Positions 8,659-17,271 of a stretch of 64,000 nucleotides of DNA are shown one piece after another. The notes under the pieces are model-generated. The model saw only the letters and a program-made list of their open reading frames with translations. It was not told the DNA's origin and did not search any database. Origin of the DNA: Zeimonas sp050187175 (GTDB lineage Bacteria > Pseudomonadota > Gammaproteobacteria > Burkholderiales > Burkholderiaceae_E); the NCBI GenBank assembly GCA_050187175.1, contig JBFWXS010000018.1, forward strand, positions 24,052 through 88,051, in the 5' to 3' direction. Made by a program: the position numbers and the translations under genes. Numbering within the stretch: position 1 is the first letter of the stretch; the number at the start of each line of letters is the position of its first letter.

Positions 8659-9396
8659 TCAGCGCACCAGCTGGCCGCCGGCGAGCGGGGCCACCGCGCC
8701 TTGCAGACCGTCGCCGCCGCCATGGCTGAGCCGTCGGCCGGTCAGCACCAGCGCCAGCAGATCGTGCGCGAAGCCGTCGAGCTCGGCCAGCAGCAGCCGG
8801 TTGGCGCGCACGAATGCGTTGTAGGCCAGCACGGCCGGGATGGCGACGGCCAGGCCGGCCGCGGTCATGACCAGCGCTTCGCCGACCGGACCCGCCACCT
8901 GGTCGATCAGCACCTGCCCGCTGGCGGCGATGCCGATCAGCGCGTGGTAGATGCCCCAGACGGTACCGAACAGGCCGATGAAGGGCGCGGTGCTGCCCAC
9001 TGACGCGAGCAGCGTGAGGCCGCTTTCGAGCCGAGCCGAGGCCTGCGTGATCTCGCCGCGCAGCGCGTGCGTGACCAGTTCCTCGCGGTCGATGGCGGCG
9101 GCCAGCGAGTCGTCGGGTTGCATGCCGGCCGCGGCCCGCGCCTTCTCGACCAGCGGCGTGAACAGCGCCTCCGGGTCGGCGCGCCGCAGCTCGGCCAGCG
9201 CCTCGTCGATCGAGCGCGCGCGCCAGAAGCGCTCGAGCGCCGCATGCGCGCCGCGGCGCAGCCGCCACAGGCTCCAGCTCTTGGACAGAATGAAGTACCA
9301 GCTGAGTACCGACATCAGCAGCAGCAGATAGGCGACCGCGTGCGTGACCGCATCGGCCGACTGCCAGAAGTGCATCAATCCTAGGTCCTGCCGCAT
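8659..9396 (-). CDS. exbB: MotA/TolQ/ExbB proton channel ExbB
   Basis: A 245-residue inner-membrane protein. Its first transmembrane segment is at about residues 17-35; the conserved channel region GLTLLASVGSTAPFIGLFGT and a third segment (ALVMTAAGLAVAIPAVLAYN) follow, as in ExbB/TolQ. It forms the pentameric proton channel that energises TonB. The ATG at 9396 is chosen over the longer frame from 9468 because AAAGGAA precedes it at good spacing. It pairs with exbD downstream. tonB itself is not in the window. Confidence 0.88.
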   Translation of the reverse strand: MRQDLGLMHFWQSADAVTHAVAYLLLLMSVLSWYFILSKSWSLWRLRRGAHAALERFWRARSIDEALAELRRADPEALFTPLVEKARAAAGMQPDDSLAAAIDREELVTHALRGEITQASARLESGLTLLASVGSTAPFIGLFGTVWGIYHALIGIAASGQVLIDQVAGPVGEALVMTAAGLAVAIPAVLAYNAFVRANRLLLAELDGFAHDLLALVLTGRRLSHGGGDGLQGAVAPLAGGQLVR

Positions 9397-9575
9397 CCGC
9401 TCGTTCCTTTCGGCGCGCTCCCGCTGCCGAGCTGCGTCGGCGTGGTTCGTGCGGCCGTATTCTTCCAATCACGCCTTCGATGGTAGCCAATTGTCCGGCA
9501 GCCCGGCGCCGCGAAGGGGGTCTTTCGGTTCGCAGGTAAGCTGTCGCGGTGTTCGATCGACGTTTCAGGATTTCC

Positions 9576-10634
9576 GTGCCGATCTCGGCTGGCGTTCATA
9601 CCCGAACGGCGCGGCGCCGGCTGCTGGCGACGGGGCTGCTGCCTTTGCTCGGCGGATGCGCCGTCGCGAACGGGCCGGAGCGCAGGCTACCCGGTGCGCC
9701 GGGGGCCGCCGGGTTGCCGGGGCCGGGATCGCCGGGCGCCGCATCGTCGAGCAACGCATGGTCGAGCACCGCATCGCCGAGCGCCGATTCGCGGCCGCCT
9801 GAATCGCTGACCGACGAAGCCTGGCGAGCCGACTACCTGCTGCTAGGCGAGGTCCACGACAACGCCGAGCAGCACAAGCTGCGGCTAGGCTGGCTCGATC
9901 ACCTGAGCTCCTCGCGCCGCTTCGTGCTGGCGGTCGAGCAGCTCGATGCCGACCGGCAGGCGGATCTGGATCGCGCGCTGCGCGAAGCCGCGGCGGGCGA
10001 TCCGGCGGCCCGCGCCCGGCAGGTCGCCGAGGCCGCGGGCTTCAGCTTCGACGGCTGGCACTGGCCGTACTACGCACCTTATTTCGAACTGGCGCTGCGC
10101 CGCGGCCTGCCGCTGGCGGCGGCCAACCTGTCGCGCCGCGACGCGATGCGCATCGCGCGCGGGCAGGCGCCGGCTCCCGCGGAGCCCACTGGCTGGGGGG
10201 CTGCCGAGCGCAGCGCCATGGAGCGCTCCATCAGCGATGGTCATTGCGGCATGCTGCCGGCGAACGCGGTGGCGACTATGGCCGCCGCGCAGCTGGCGCG
10301 CGACCGCTGCCTGGCTCAGTCGGTGGTATCGGCCGGACAGCGGCACGGCCTGCCGGTGGTGCTGCTGGCCGGCAACGGCCATATGCGGCGCGATATCGGC
10401 GTGCCGCGCCACCTGCGCGAACTGGCGCCGCAGGCGCGCGTGCTGGCGATCGGGCTGATCGAACGCGGCGATCCCGGCGACGCCCCGTTCGACCGCGTCG
10501 CGACGACGGCCCCGCAGCCGCGGCCCGACCCGTGCGAGGCGATGCGCCGGCGCGGCGCCTCTGCGCCTGTTTCCGCCCCTCCGCCTGTTTCCGCCCTTCC
10601 GCCCGTTTCCGCCCCCGCCCCGGACCGGCGGTGA
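9576..10634 (+). CDS. ChaN-family lipoprotein
   Basis: About 352 residues. The lipobox LLGGC puts the lipidated Cys at residue 28. The core matches the ChaN/haem-binding uptake (Tiki-like) fold: LLLGEVHDNAEQH, LAVEQLDADRQ, and near the end VVLLAGNGHMRRDIG. ChaN from Campylobacter binds haem dimers and is iron-regulated; other members may be metal-dependent hydrolases. The start is ambiguous: GTG 9576 with AGGA 5 bp upstream is preferred, GTG 9549 is the longer alternative. Repeat DNA has built both ends: 3 x 15 bp after the lipobox (9738-9782) and 3 x 18 bp at the C-terminus (10563-10616, PPVSAx hexapeptides). Confidence 0.75.
   Translation: MPISAGVHTRTARRRLLATGLLPLLGGCAVANGPERRLPGAPGAAGLPGPGSPGAASSSNAWSSTASPSADSRPPESLTDEAWRADYLLLGEVHDNAEQHKLRLGWLDHLSSSRRFVLAVEQLDADRQADLDRALREAAAGDPAARARQVAEAAGFSFDGWHWPYYAPYFELALRRGLPLAAANLSRRDAMRIARGQAPAPAEPTGWGAAERSAMERSISDGHCGMLPANAVATMAAAQLARDRCLAQSVVSAGQRHGLPVVLLAGNGHMRRDIGVPRHLRELAPQARVLAIGLIERGDPGDAPFDRVATTAPQPRPDPCEAMRRRGASAPVSAPPPVSALPPVSAPAPDRR
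9738..9782 (+). repeat. Tandem repeat, 3 x 15 bp, in the ChaN-like gene
   Basis: Three degenerate 15-bp units encode AASSS, NAWSS and TASPS in the linker after the lipobox. Confidence 0.75.
10563..10616 (+). repeat. Tandem repeat, 3 x 18 bp, at the 3' end of the ChaN-like gene
   Basis: Three 18-bp units encode APVSAP, PPVSAL and PPVSAP just before the stop. Confidence 0.85.
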
Positions 10635-10670
10635 CCTTGACAACGGTCATGGTGAAAACCAATCGGCTGT

Positions 10671-10714
10671 ATAGAATTAATCAATTTCCATAATTTCGCT
10701 GACGCAAATAAGAT
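10671..10714 (+). promoter_or_regulatory. ahpC: Probable ahpC promoter, possible OxyR-type operator
   Basis: The AT-rich stretch stands out in this GC-rich DNA. TTTCCA (10685-10690) and TAAGAT (10709-10714) with 18-bp spacing could be the -35 and -10. ATAG at 10671 followed by CAAT and ATTT at 11-bp steps weakly resembles the OxyR pattern ATAG-N7-CTAT-N7-ATAG. The promoter call is moderate; the OxyR match is weak. Confidence 0.35.
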
Positions 10715-10754
10715 TGAGTCTCCTTCTCCACTGAACTCCAACAGAGGACCCGCG

Positions 10755-11318
10755 ATGTCACTGATCAATACCGAAGTCAAACCGTTCAAAGCCACTGCCT
10801 ATCACAACGGCAAGTTCGTTCCCGTCAGCGACCAGGACCTGAAAGGCAAGTGGTCGGTCTTCGTGTTCTATCCGGCCGACTTCACCTTCGTTTGCCCGAC
10901 CGAGCTGGGTGATCTGGCCGACAACTACGCCGAATTCAAGAAGCTGGGCGTCGAAATCTACGGCGTCTCCACCGACACGCATTTCACGCACAAGGCGTGG
11001 CACGACACGTCGGACACGATCGCCAAAGTCCAGTACCCGCTGGTCGGCGACCCGACTGCGGCGCTGGCGCGCAACTTCGAAGTGCTGATCGAGGAAGAAG
11101 GCCTGGCGCTGCGCGGCACCTTCGTGATCGATCCCGAAGGCAAGATCAAAGTGATGGAAGTGCACGACAACGGCATCGGCCGTGACGCCAAGGAACTGCT
11201 GCGCAAGGTTCAGGCAGCCCAGTACGTCGCGTCGCATCCGGGTGAAGTGTGCCCGGCCAAATGGACGCCCGGCGACAAGACGCTGGCCCCGTCGCTCGAC
11301 CTGGTCGGCAAGATCTAA
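10755..11318 (+). CDS. ahpC: Alkyl hydroperoxide reductase AhpC
   Basis: A 187-residue typical 2-Cys peroxiredoxin of the AhpC (Prx1) class. The peroxidatic Cys47 is in FTFVCPTE and the resolving Cys166 in GEVCPAKW, the same spacing as in the E. coli enzyme. It reduces hydrogen peroxide, organic peroxides and peroxynitrite in the cytoplasm and is re-reduced by AhpF, encoded next. A strong terminator-like hairpin stands between ahpC and ahpF, which would let AhpC be made in excess over AhpF. Confidence 0.96.
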   Translation: MSLINTEVKPFKATAYHNGKFVPVSDQDLKGKWSVFVFYPADFTFVCPTELGDLADNYAEFKKLGVEIYGVSTDTHFTHKAWHDTSDTIAKVQYPLVGDPTAALARNFEVLIEEEGLALRGTFVIDPEGKIKVMEVHDNGIGRDAKELLRKVQAAQYVASHPGEVCPAKWTPGDKTLAPSLDLVGKI

Positions 11319-11340
11319 GCGGCTCGTCTCCGCCCGATAC

Positions 11341-11371
11341 GCCCGGGCGTTTGCTGCCCGGGCTTTTTTTT
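11341..11371 (+). terminator. Rho-independent terminator between ahpC and ahpF
   Basis: GCCCGGGC (11341-11348), a 7-nt loop, GCCCGGGC (11356-11363) and then eight T. The stem is perfect. It begins 22 bp after the ahpC stop and ends 28 bp before ahpF, so read-through or a second promoter must supply ahpF. Confidence 0.9.
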
Positions 11372-11399
11372 GCCGTTCGATCCGACAAGTGAGTCAATC

Positions 11400-13004
11400 A
11401 TGCTCGATGCCAACCTCAAGACACAATTGAAGAGCTATCTCGAACGGCTTACCCAGCCGATCGAGATCGTGGCGTCGCTCGACGACAGCGAGCCGTCCAA
11501 GGAGATGCAGTCGCTGCTGCAGGACATCGCCGGCCTGTCGGAGCGCGTCGCGCTGGTCGAACGGCGCGGCGACGGCGAGCGCGCTCCTTCGTTCGCCATC
11601 AACCGCCCCGGCGGCGGCGTCGATCTGCGCTTCGCCGGGCTGCCGATGGGCCACGAGTTCACGTCGCTGGTGCTGGCGCTGCTGCAGGTCGGCGGCTATC
11701 CGCCCAAGGTCAGCCCCGAAGTCATCGAGCAGGTGCGCCGGCTGGAAGGCCGCTTCCGCTTCGAGACCTACTTCTCGCAGTCGTGCCAGAACTGCCCGGA
11801 CGTGGTGCAGGCGCTGAACCTGATGTCGGTGCTGAATCCGAACATCAGCCACGTCGCGATCGACGGCGCGGCCTTCCAGGACGAGGTCGAATCGCGCCAG
11901 ATCATGGCGGTGCCGACCGTGTTCCTGAACGGTGAACCGTTCGGCCAGGGCCGCATGACGCTGGAAGAAATCCTCGCCCGGATCGACACCGGCGCGGTGG
12001 CCCGCGAAGCCGAGCAGCTCAGCGCGAAGGCGCCGTTCGACGTGCTGATCGTCGGCGGCGGTCCGGCCGGCGCCGCGGCGGCGATCTACTCGGCGCGCAA
12101 GGGCATTCGCACCGGCCTGGCTGCCGAGCGCTTCGGCGGGCAGGTGCTGGACACGCTGGCGATCGAGAACTTCATCTCGGTGAAGGAAACCGAGGGGCCG
12201 AAGATGGCGGCGGCGCTCGAGGAGCACGTCAAGAGCTACGACGTCGACCTGATGAACCGGCAGCGCGCGCAGTCGCTGTCGGTGCAGGCCGACGGCATCG
12301 AGGTGCGCTTCGACAGCGGCGCCGTTCTCAAGGGCAAGACGGTGATCATCGCCACCGGCGCGCGCTGGCGCGATATGAACGTGCCCGGCGAGCAGGAATA
12401 CCGCACCAAGGGCGTGACCTACTGCCCACACTGCGACGGTCCGCTGTTCAAGGGCAAGCGCGTGGCGGTGATCGGCGGCGGCAACTCCGGCGTCGAGGCG
12501 GCGATCGATCTGGCCGGCGTGGTGGCGCACGTGACGCTGCTCGAGTTCGCGCCCGAGCTGAAGGCCGACGCGGTGCTGCAGCGCAAGCTGCGCAGCCTGC
12601 CCAACGTCGAGATCATCGTCAACGCGCAGACCACCGAGGTGAGCGGCGACGGCAGCAAGGTCAATGGCCTGGTCTACAAGGATCGCGTCAGCGGCGCGAC
12701 GCAGCGCGTCGAACTGGAAGGCATCTTCGTGCAGATCGGCCTGCTGCCGAACACCGACTGGCTGAAGGACAGCGGCGTCGAGCTCACGCGCTTCGGCGAG
12801 GTGGTGGTCAATGCACGCGGCGAGACTTCACTGCCGGGCGTGTTCGCGGCGGGCGACGTGACGACGGTGCCGTACAAGCAGATCGTCATCGCGATGGGCG
12901 AGGGCTCCAAGGCCTCGCTGAGCGCGTTCGATCATCTGATCCGTACGACGGCGCCGGAAGAAGCGGCGCCCGCGGGCGCCAAGGCCGAAGCCCTTACCGC
13001 TTGA
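11400..13004 (+). CDS. ahpF: Alkyl hydroperoxide reductase subunit AhpF
   Basis: A 534-residue flavoprotein. The N-terminal double thioredoxin fold carries CQNC at residues 129-132; E. coli has CHNC at the same place. FAD-binding GGGPAG, a second redox pair CPHC, the NAD(P)-binding GGGNSG and the C-terminal GVFAAGDVT follow in the usual order. It passes electrons from NADH via FAD and both disulfides to AhpC. The ATG at 11400 is favoured over a TTG at 11370, because the TTG lies in the terminator T-tract and the ATG gives the usual N-terminus MLDANLKTQL. The C-terminal 20 residues are an Ala-rich tail. Confidence 0.95.
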   Translation: MLDANLKTQLKSYLERLTQPIEIVASLDDSEPSKEMQSLLQDIAGLSERVALVERRGDGERAPSFAINRPGGGVDLRFAGLPMGHEFTSLVLALLQVGGYPPKVSPEVIEQVRRLEGRFRFETYFSQSCQNCPDVVQALNLMSVLNPNISHVAIDGAAFQDEVESRQIMAVPTVFLNGEPFGQGRMTLEEILARIDTGAVAREAEQLSAKAPFDVLIVGGGPAGAAAAIYSARKGIRTGLAAERFGGQVLDTLAIENFISVKETEGPKMAAALEEHVKSYDVDLMNRQRAQSLSVQADGIEVRFDSGAVLKGKTVIIATGARWRDMNVPGEQEYRTKGVTYCPHCDGPLFKGKRVAVIGGGNSGVEAAIDLAGVVAHVTLLEFAPELKADAVLQRKLRSLPNVEIIVNAQTTEVSGDGSKVNGLVYKDRVSGATQRVELEGIFVQIGLLPNTDWLKDSGVELTRFGEVVVNARGETSLPGVFAAGDVTTVPYKQIVIAMGEGSKASLSAFDHLIRTTAPEEAAPAGAKAEALTA

Positions 13005-13029
13005 GCATGGCGGGGCGCCCTGCCAAAGA

Positions 13030-13055
13030 AAACGGGCGGCCGTCGCCGCCCGTTT
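13030..13055 (-). terminator. Terminator hairpin between ahpF and the convergent PEP-CTERM gene
   Basis: AAACGGGCGGC (13030-13040) pairs with GCCGCCCGTTT (13045-13055) around a 4-nt loop. On the minus strand the stem is followed by TTTTCTTT, so it mainly serves the gene ending at 13074; it may also stop ahpF transcription. Confidence 0.75.
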
Positions 13056-13073
13056 GCCGAGGTGCGCGACGGC

Positions 13074-13835
13074 TCAGTCCGTGCGGCGGTTCGAGCGGTT
13101 CAGGTTGAACAGTCCGAACGCGGCCAGTCCCAGCCCCAGTAGCGCCATCGAACCGGGCAGCTCCACTGGTGTGCCCGGATCCGTCGGTTCGAGCCGTTCC
13201 GTGGTGCGGATGCCGAACGTGAAGCCGTGCCAGCTTTCGGGTGTCGGCACCGTCCACGAGAACGTCGAGTACGTGCCGATGAACTGCAGCGTGCCGTGTC
13301 CTTCACGGCCTTGCAGAACGTCGCCCGGCAGCGCCGTCAGTGCACTGCTGCTGCCGCCCCAGTAGCCGGCGCCCTGGCTGACGATCGTGAACGGCGAGTC
13401 GAAGTCGTACGTCGTCGGCACACCAGGCTGGCCGAGGCTGAGGATCGCCATGATGGGATCCTTGATCGCTTCGGACAGCGTCACCACGTAGGTCTGGTTG
13501 ACGCCGCCGACCAGGGCCAGGATGTCGCTGTCGGGCGGCGCGTTGCTGACCTCGCTGCTCAGATACGGAGTATTCGGCGACCAGTAGTTGGTGCCGCCGC
13601 TGGTCTGCGCGAAGTACAGCGAACCGAACGAGCCGTCCGCGTTGTACGACTGAAAGCTCACGTTCACCGTCGAGCTGTCGGGCAGCGTGATGACGCCGGT
13701 CGCCGAACCGGTGGCGACGTTCGCCGAAATCCAGTCGACGTAGTGATAGGTGGCGGCGGAGGCGGCGCCGGCCGTGGCGGCCAGCGCGACAGACGCGAGC
13801 CCGTTGACGAGACGCCGTGACATCGGGGTCGACAT
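13074..13835 (-). CDS. PEP-CTERM-like exported protein
   Basis: A 253-residue secreted protein of unknown function. It has a signal peptide (about residues 1-28, ending AGAASA), a beta-rich middle with no recognised domain, and a C-terminal sorting module: a PxGS-like motif (VELPGS), a hydrophobic stretch (MALLGLGLAAFGLFNL) and basic residues. The motif is the VPLPG-type variant of PEP-CTERM, recognised by exosortase/EpsH systems usually found with exopolysaccharide loci. No exosortase is in the window. The ATG at 13835 has GGGAGA upstream. A second PEP-CTERM protein lies at 39283. Confidence 0.72.
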   Translation of the reverse strand: MSTPMSRRLVNGLASVALAATAGAASAATYHYVDWISANVATGSATGVITLPDSSTVNVSFQSYNADGSFGSLYFAQTSGGTNYWSPNTPYLSSEVSNAPPDSDILALVGGVNQTYVVTLSEAIKDPIMAILSLGQPGVPTTYDFDSPFTIVSQGAGYWGGSSSALTALPGDVLQGREGHGTLQFIGTYSTFSWTVPTPESWHGFTFGIRTTERLEPTDPGTPVELPGSMALLGLGLAAFGLFNLNRSNRRTD

Positions 13836-13986
13836 GCCTGTTCTCCCGGCAGTTCGTGATGATGACGCCGGTGAATGTCAAGCAAGTTCCAGCCCAAATC
13901 GGAAATGCGAGTCGAAACAAGCCGTTGGCAGCGGGCCTATGGCGGATGTGTAAAAGAATCCGACGCGGGGCGGCCCGCGCAAGGAA

Positions 13987-15530
13987 TCAGCGCTGCGGCA
14001 TGTCGGCGCTCGAATAGCCCAGGCTCACCGTCGCATCGGCCGGGATGGCCGGCATCGTCGCGTTCCACGCCTGCCAGGCGTCGCGCATCCGGGCCAGCCG
14101 TTGCGGGTCGCGGCGCGCCCGGTTGGCGCGTTCGCGTTCGTCGGCGGACAGGTCGAACAGATACTCGTGGCCGTCCACCATCAGATACTTCCAGTCGCCG
14201 TCGCGCAGCGCGCGCTGGCCGCGGTGATTCATGCGCCAGTACATGGGCCGCGCGAATGTTCGCGTCGGATCGCGCAGCACCGGCTGCAGCGACACGCCGT
14301 CGGGCGGGTGAGCCGGGTCGGCGGCGACGCCGGCCACGTCCAGCAGCGTCGTGGACCAGTCCATGGTCAGGCAGTGCTGCGTGCTGACGGCACCGGGCGG
14401 GATCACCGCCGGCCAGTGCGCGATCCACGGCACGCGGATGCCGCCTTCGGTGAGATCCATCTTGCCGCCGACCAGCGGCCAGTTGTCCGAGAACCGCTCG
14501 CCGCCGTTGTCGCTGGTGAAGACTACCAGCGTGTCGCGCTCCAGCCCCTGCTCGCGCAAGGTCCGCATCAGTTCGCCTATGCCTTCGTCCATGTGATGGA
14601 TCATGCGCCGGTAGCGGTCGACGCTGCCGCCGTCGAGGTGGAACAGGTTGCTCGCTACTTCCGGCGCCACGTCGGCGTCGTCGCGCGTTTCCCAGGGCCA
14701 GTGCGGCGCCGTGTAGTGCAGGCTGAGGAAGAACGGACGGCCGGCGTGCGCATCGGCCGCCGCCCGCCGTACGTAGTCGACGGCGCGCCGGCTCAGCAGG
14801 TCGGTCAGATAGCCGATCTCGTGATGCTCGTCCTCGCCGAGGTACAGGTCATGGTGGCCGGCCCCCGAGCAATGCGTGAAGTAGTCGACGCCGCCGGCGA
14901 GGATGCCGTAGAACTCGTCGTAGCCCGAGCGCAGCGGCCCGAACGTGGGCGGATAGCCGAGATGCCATTTGCCGATCAGCGCCGTGCGGTAGCCGCCGCC
15001 GCGCAGCAGTGAGGGCAGCGTCGGCAGCTCCGGCGGCAGGCCGAGCGTCGTGCTGCCCTTGCTGCGGCTGTTGATGGGTTCTTCCAGCGCGCCGCGCAGC
15101 CGGTACTGATAGCGCATCGTCATCAGCGCGAAGCGCGTCGGCGAGCAGACCGGCGAGTTGGCATAGCCCTGCGTCAGGCGCAGTCCGCCGGCGGCGAGGC
15201 GGTCCAGTTCAGGCGAGACCGGCTCGCGGCCGCCGTAGCAGCCCAGGTCGGCGTAGCCCAGGTCGTCGGCGACGATGAAGATCAGGTTGGGGCGGGGCTG
15301 CCGGGCGGCGGGAGAAGTGGCGGCAGCGGAAGCAGTGGAGGCGGCGGAGGCGGCGGAGGTGGCGGAGGTGGCGGNNNNNNNNNNNNNNNNNNNNNNNNNN
15401 NNNNNNNNNNNNNNNNNNNNNNNNNNNNNNNNNNNNNNNNNNNNNNNNNNNNNNNNNNNNNNNNNNNNNNNNNNGCGGCGGAAGCGGAAGCGGCGGAAGC
15501 GGAAGCAGCGGAAGCGGAAGCAGCGGTCAT
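13987..15530 (-). CDS. Sulfatase (arylsulfatase family), interrupted by an assembly gap
   Basis: The C-terminal 450 or so residues are a type I sulfatase: LIFIVADDLGYADLG (metal-binding Asp pair), CSPTR (Cys codon near 15145-15147, converted to formylglycine by a maturase), GKWHLG, and FTSDNGGE. It would hydrolyse sulfate esters, and the enzyme usually acts in the periplasm. The N-terminus is uncertain: 100 N at 15375-15474 lie in a low-complexity Ala/Ser-encoding repeat. The segment beyond the gap starts with ATG 15530 (MTAASASAASASA), so an A/S-rich leader of unknown length is likely. The upstream Bug receptor and divergent MarR gene suggest an inducible uptake/desulfation unit. Confidence 0.82.
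15375..15474. other. Assembly gap (100 N) in a GGCGGA/GCGGAAGC repeat
   Basis: Both flanks are simple repeats rich in GCGGAAGC and GGCGGAGGT. Exactly 100 N means unknown size, so the frame across it is not determined. Confidence 0.99.
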
Positions 15531-15590
15531 GGCGGTATTTCGATCGTGCAGCGGATCGTGGAACGGATCGTGTAGTGGTTCGCCCGGCGT

Positions 15591-16553
15591 TCAGGGCTGG
15601 TAACCCGATCGGCGCACCACCGGCGCCCATTGCGCCTGGTAGGCGCGCAGCATGGCCTGCGTCTGCGCGGCGCTGCTGACGACCGGAGTCATTTTGGCTT
15701 CTTGGAAGCGCCGCTGCACGTCGCTTTCGCGCATGACTTCGGCGATCAGCCGCGACAGCACGGCGACGCGCTCGCGCGGCATCGAGGCCGGCGCGAAGAA
15801 GGTGTTCCAGCCGGTAGCCGACAGGTTCATGCCCGATTCCTTGAAGGTCGGAATGTCGGGCGCGAACGGCGAGCGCTTGTCGCTGGAGACGGCCAGCACG
15901 CGGATCTTGCCTGCCTGGTGCTGCGGCAGCAGCGTGTCGAAGGTGTCGACCGCCACCGCGAGCTGGCCGCCGATCAGATCCATCAGCGCGGGCGCCGAGC
16001 CGCGGTAGCCGACCACCTGCGCTTCGACCTTGGCCTGTTCGCCGACCATCAGCGCGAAGAAGTGCGGCAGGCTGCCGGTGGCGGGCACGCCGAAGTTCGC
16101 CTGGCCCGGATTGGCGCGCAGCCAAGCCAGCAGATGGTTCAGCTCGCGCACCGGAATCGCCGCGCCGACGGCGATGCCGAACTCGTAGTCGTTGACGTGC
16201 GAGACCGGCACGAAATCGCGCGCGGCGTCGTAGCCGACCTCCTTGAATACCAGCGGCGCCACCACCATGACCGCCGGGTTGGCCAGCATCAGCACGGCCT
16301 GCTCCGCCGGCGTCGACTTCGCCTGCTGCGCCGCCAGCCGGCCGCCGGCGCCGGTCTTGTTCTCCACTACCACCGGCGCGCCCAGGCGCGCCTGCAGGCG
16401 TTCGCCGACGATGCGCGCGACGCGGTCGCTGGAGCCGCCCGGCGGGTAGCCGACGACGATGCGCAAGGGGCCGTTCCACGACGGCGCCTGGGCCTGGACG
16501 GCACTGCCGGCCGCCAGCGCCGCGGCGGCTGTCAGCATGTTCCTGCGGTTCAT
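15591..16553 (-). CDS. Bug/TctC-family periplasmic solute receptor
   Basis: A 320-residue tripartite tricarboxylate receptor-like (Bug) protein: signal peptide (residues 1-24), LRIVVGYPPGGSSDRVAR (the phosphate-like/carboxylate binding loop of the family), then DFVPVSHV and VGYRGSAPALMDLIGGQ. These receptors capture small carboxylates or other ligands with very high affinity; Burkholderiales encode dozens, many without a cognate TctAB transporter. The ATG at 16553 has GGAG upstream and gives the expected signal sequence. It lies upstream of the sulfatase on the same strand (60 bp) and divergent from a MarR gene, so its ligand may be the sulfatase substrate or product. Confidence 0.88.
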   Translation of the reverse strand: MNRRNMLTAAAALAAGSAVQAQAPSWNGPLRIVVGYPPGGSSDRVARIVGERLQARLGAPVVVENKTGAGGRLAAQQAKSTPAEQAVLMLANPAVMVVAPLVFKEVGYDAARDFVPVSHVNDYEFGIAVGAAIPVRELNHLLAWLRANPGQANFGVPATGSLPHFFALMVGEQAKVEAQVVGYRGSAPALMDLIGGQLAVAVDTFDTLLPQHQAGKIRVLAVSSDKRSPFAPDIPTFKESGMNLSATGWNTFFAPASMPRERVAVLSRLIAEVMRESDVQRRFQEAKMTPVVSSAAQTQAMLRAYQAQWAPVVRRSGYQP

Positions 16554-16635
16554 GTAGTGTCTCCGATGTGAGCCGGAACGCAACCGGCGCTCAGGGCGGG
16601 GCCTGGGGGCTCACGATGGTATCGAACGCGGATTC

Positions 16636-16652
16636 GATTGCACTAAACAATC
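16636..16652. promoter_or_regulatory. Putative MarR operator in the Bug/marR divergent region
   Basis: GATTG-CACTAAA-CAATC, a perfect 5-bp inverted repeat with a 7-bp spacer in an AT-rich patch, 19 bp before the marR start. The size fits a MarR dimer site; the assignment is by position. Confidence 0.45.
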
Positions 16653-16670
16653 ATTTCAAGGGATTTCCCG

Positions 16671-17216
16671 ATGGTCGGCGCAAGCTCCCTCGACAGTCCG
16701 CGTACGCTGGACGATCTGCTGCTGTACCGGATCAGCCATTTGCTGAGCACCGCAGGCGGCGTCGTAGTGCGCCTGTGCGAAGGCGAGTGGGGCATCACGC
16801 GGCGCGAATGGCGGGTGCTGGCGCTGCTCGCAGCCTGCGACGGCGTGCTGTCGTCGCAGCTGGCCGATCGGGCGCGGCTGGACCGGGCGCGGACTTCGCG
16901 CGCGGTGAGCTCGCTGGTCGCGAAGAAACTGGTCGCGCGCCAGCCGCATCCCGGCGACGGGCGGGCGGCCGAGCTGCGCCTGACGGATACCGGCCGTGAG
17001 CTCTACGAGCGCGTGTTTCCGCGCGTCGCGGCTCTGAACCGGGAGCTGGTCTCGGTGCTGTCGGAGTCCGACCGGGCGGCGCTGGATCGCATGCTGGCGG
17101 CCTTGCGCACCCAGGCCGAAACGATGGCGTTGCGCACGCCGGTTCCCAAGGCGAACCGCCATCTCGGCGGGCGCCGCCGCGCCGGCAGCGCGCCGGCGGT
17201 GGCCGGTCGCGCGTGA
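16671..17216 (+). CDS. MarR-family transcriptional regulator
   Basis: A 181-residue winged-helix regulator. The core is MarR-like: WGITRREWRVLALLAACDGVLSSQLADRARLDRARTSRAV forms helices 2-4 with the recognition helix, and HPGDGRAAELRLTDTGRELY is the wing. AAGGGA lies upstream of the ATG. The C-terminus has a basic tail (RHLGGRRRAG). It is divergent from the Bug-sulfatase pair, which it probably controls in response to a small aromatic or carboxylate ligand (inference). Confidence 0.88.
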   Translation: MVGASSLDSPRTLDDLLLYRISHLLSTAGGVVVRLCEGEWGITRREWRVLALLAACDGVLSSQLADRARLDRARTSRAVSSLVAKKLVARQPHPGDGRAAELRLTDTGRELYERVFPRVAALNRELVSVLSESDRAALDRMLAALRTQAETMALRTPVPKANRHLGGRRRAGSAPAVAGRA

Positions 17217-17271
17217 GCGGCGCGGATGCGGCGTCTGCGTGACGCCGCGGCCTCCGCGCGCCTCTATCGCG

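Noticed and set aside
10671..10700. A confident OxyR operator upstream of ahpC
   Set aside because: Only the first ATAG half fits well; the later tetranucleotides deviate. It is kept as a weak note in the promoter entry.
13987..16479. A continuous open frame joining the sulfatase and the Bug receptor region
   Set aside because: It crosses 100 N, which are arbitrary in length, and beyond the gap it reads the Bug gene in a wrong frame. The two genes are separate.
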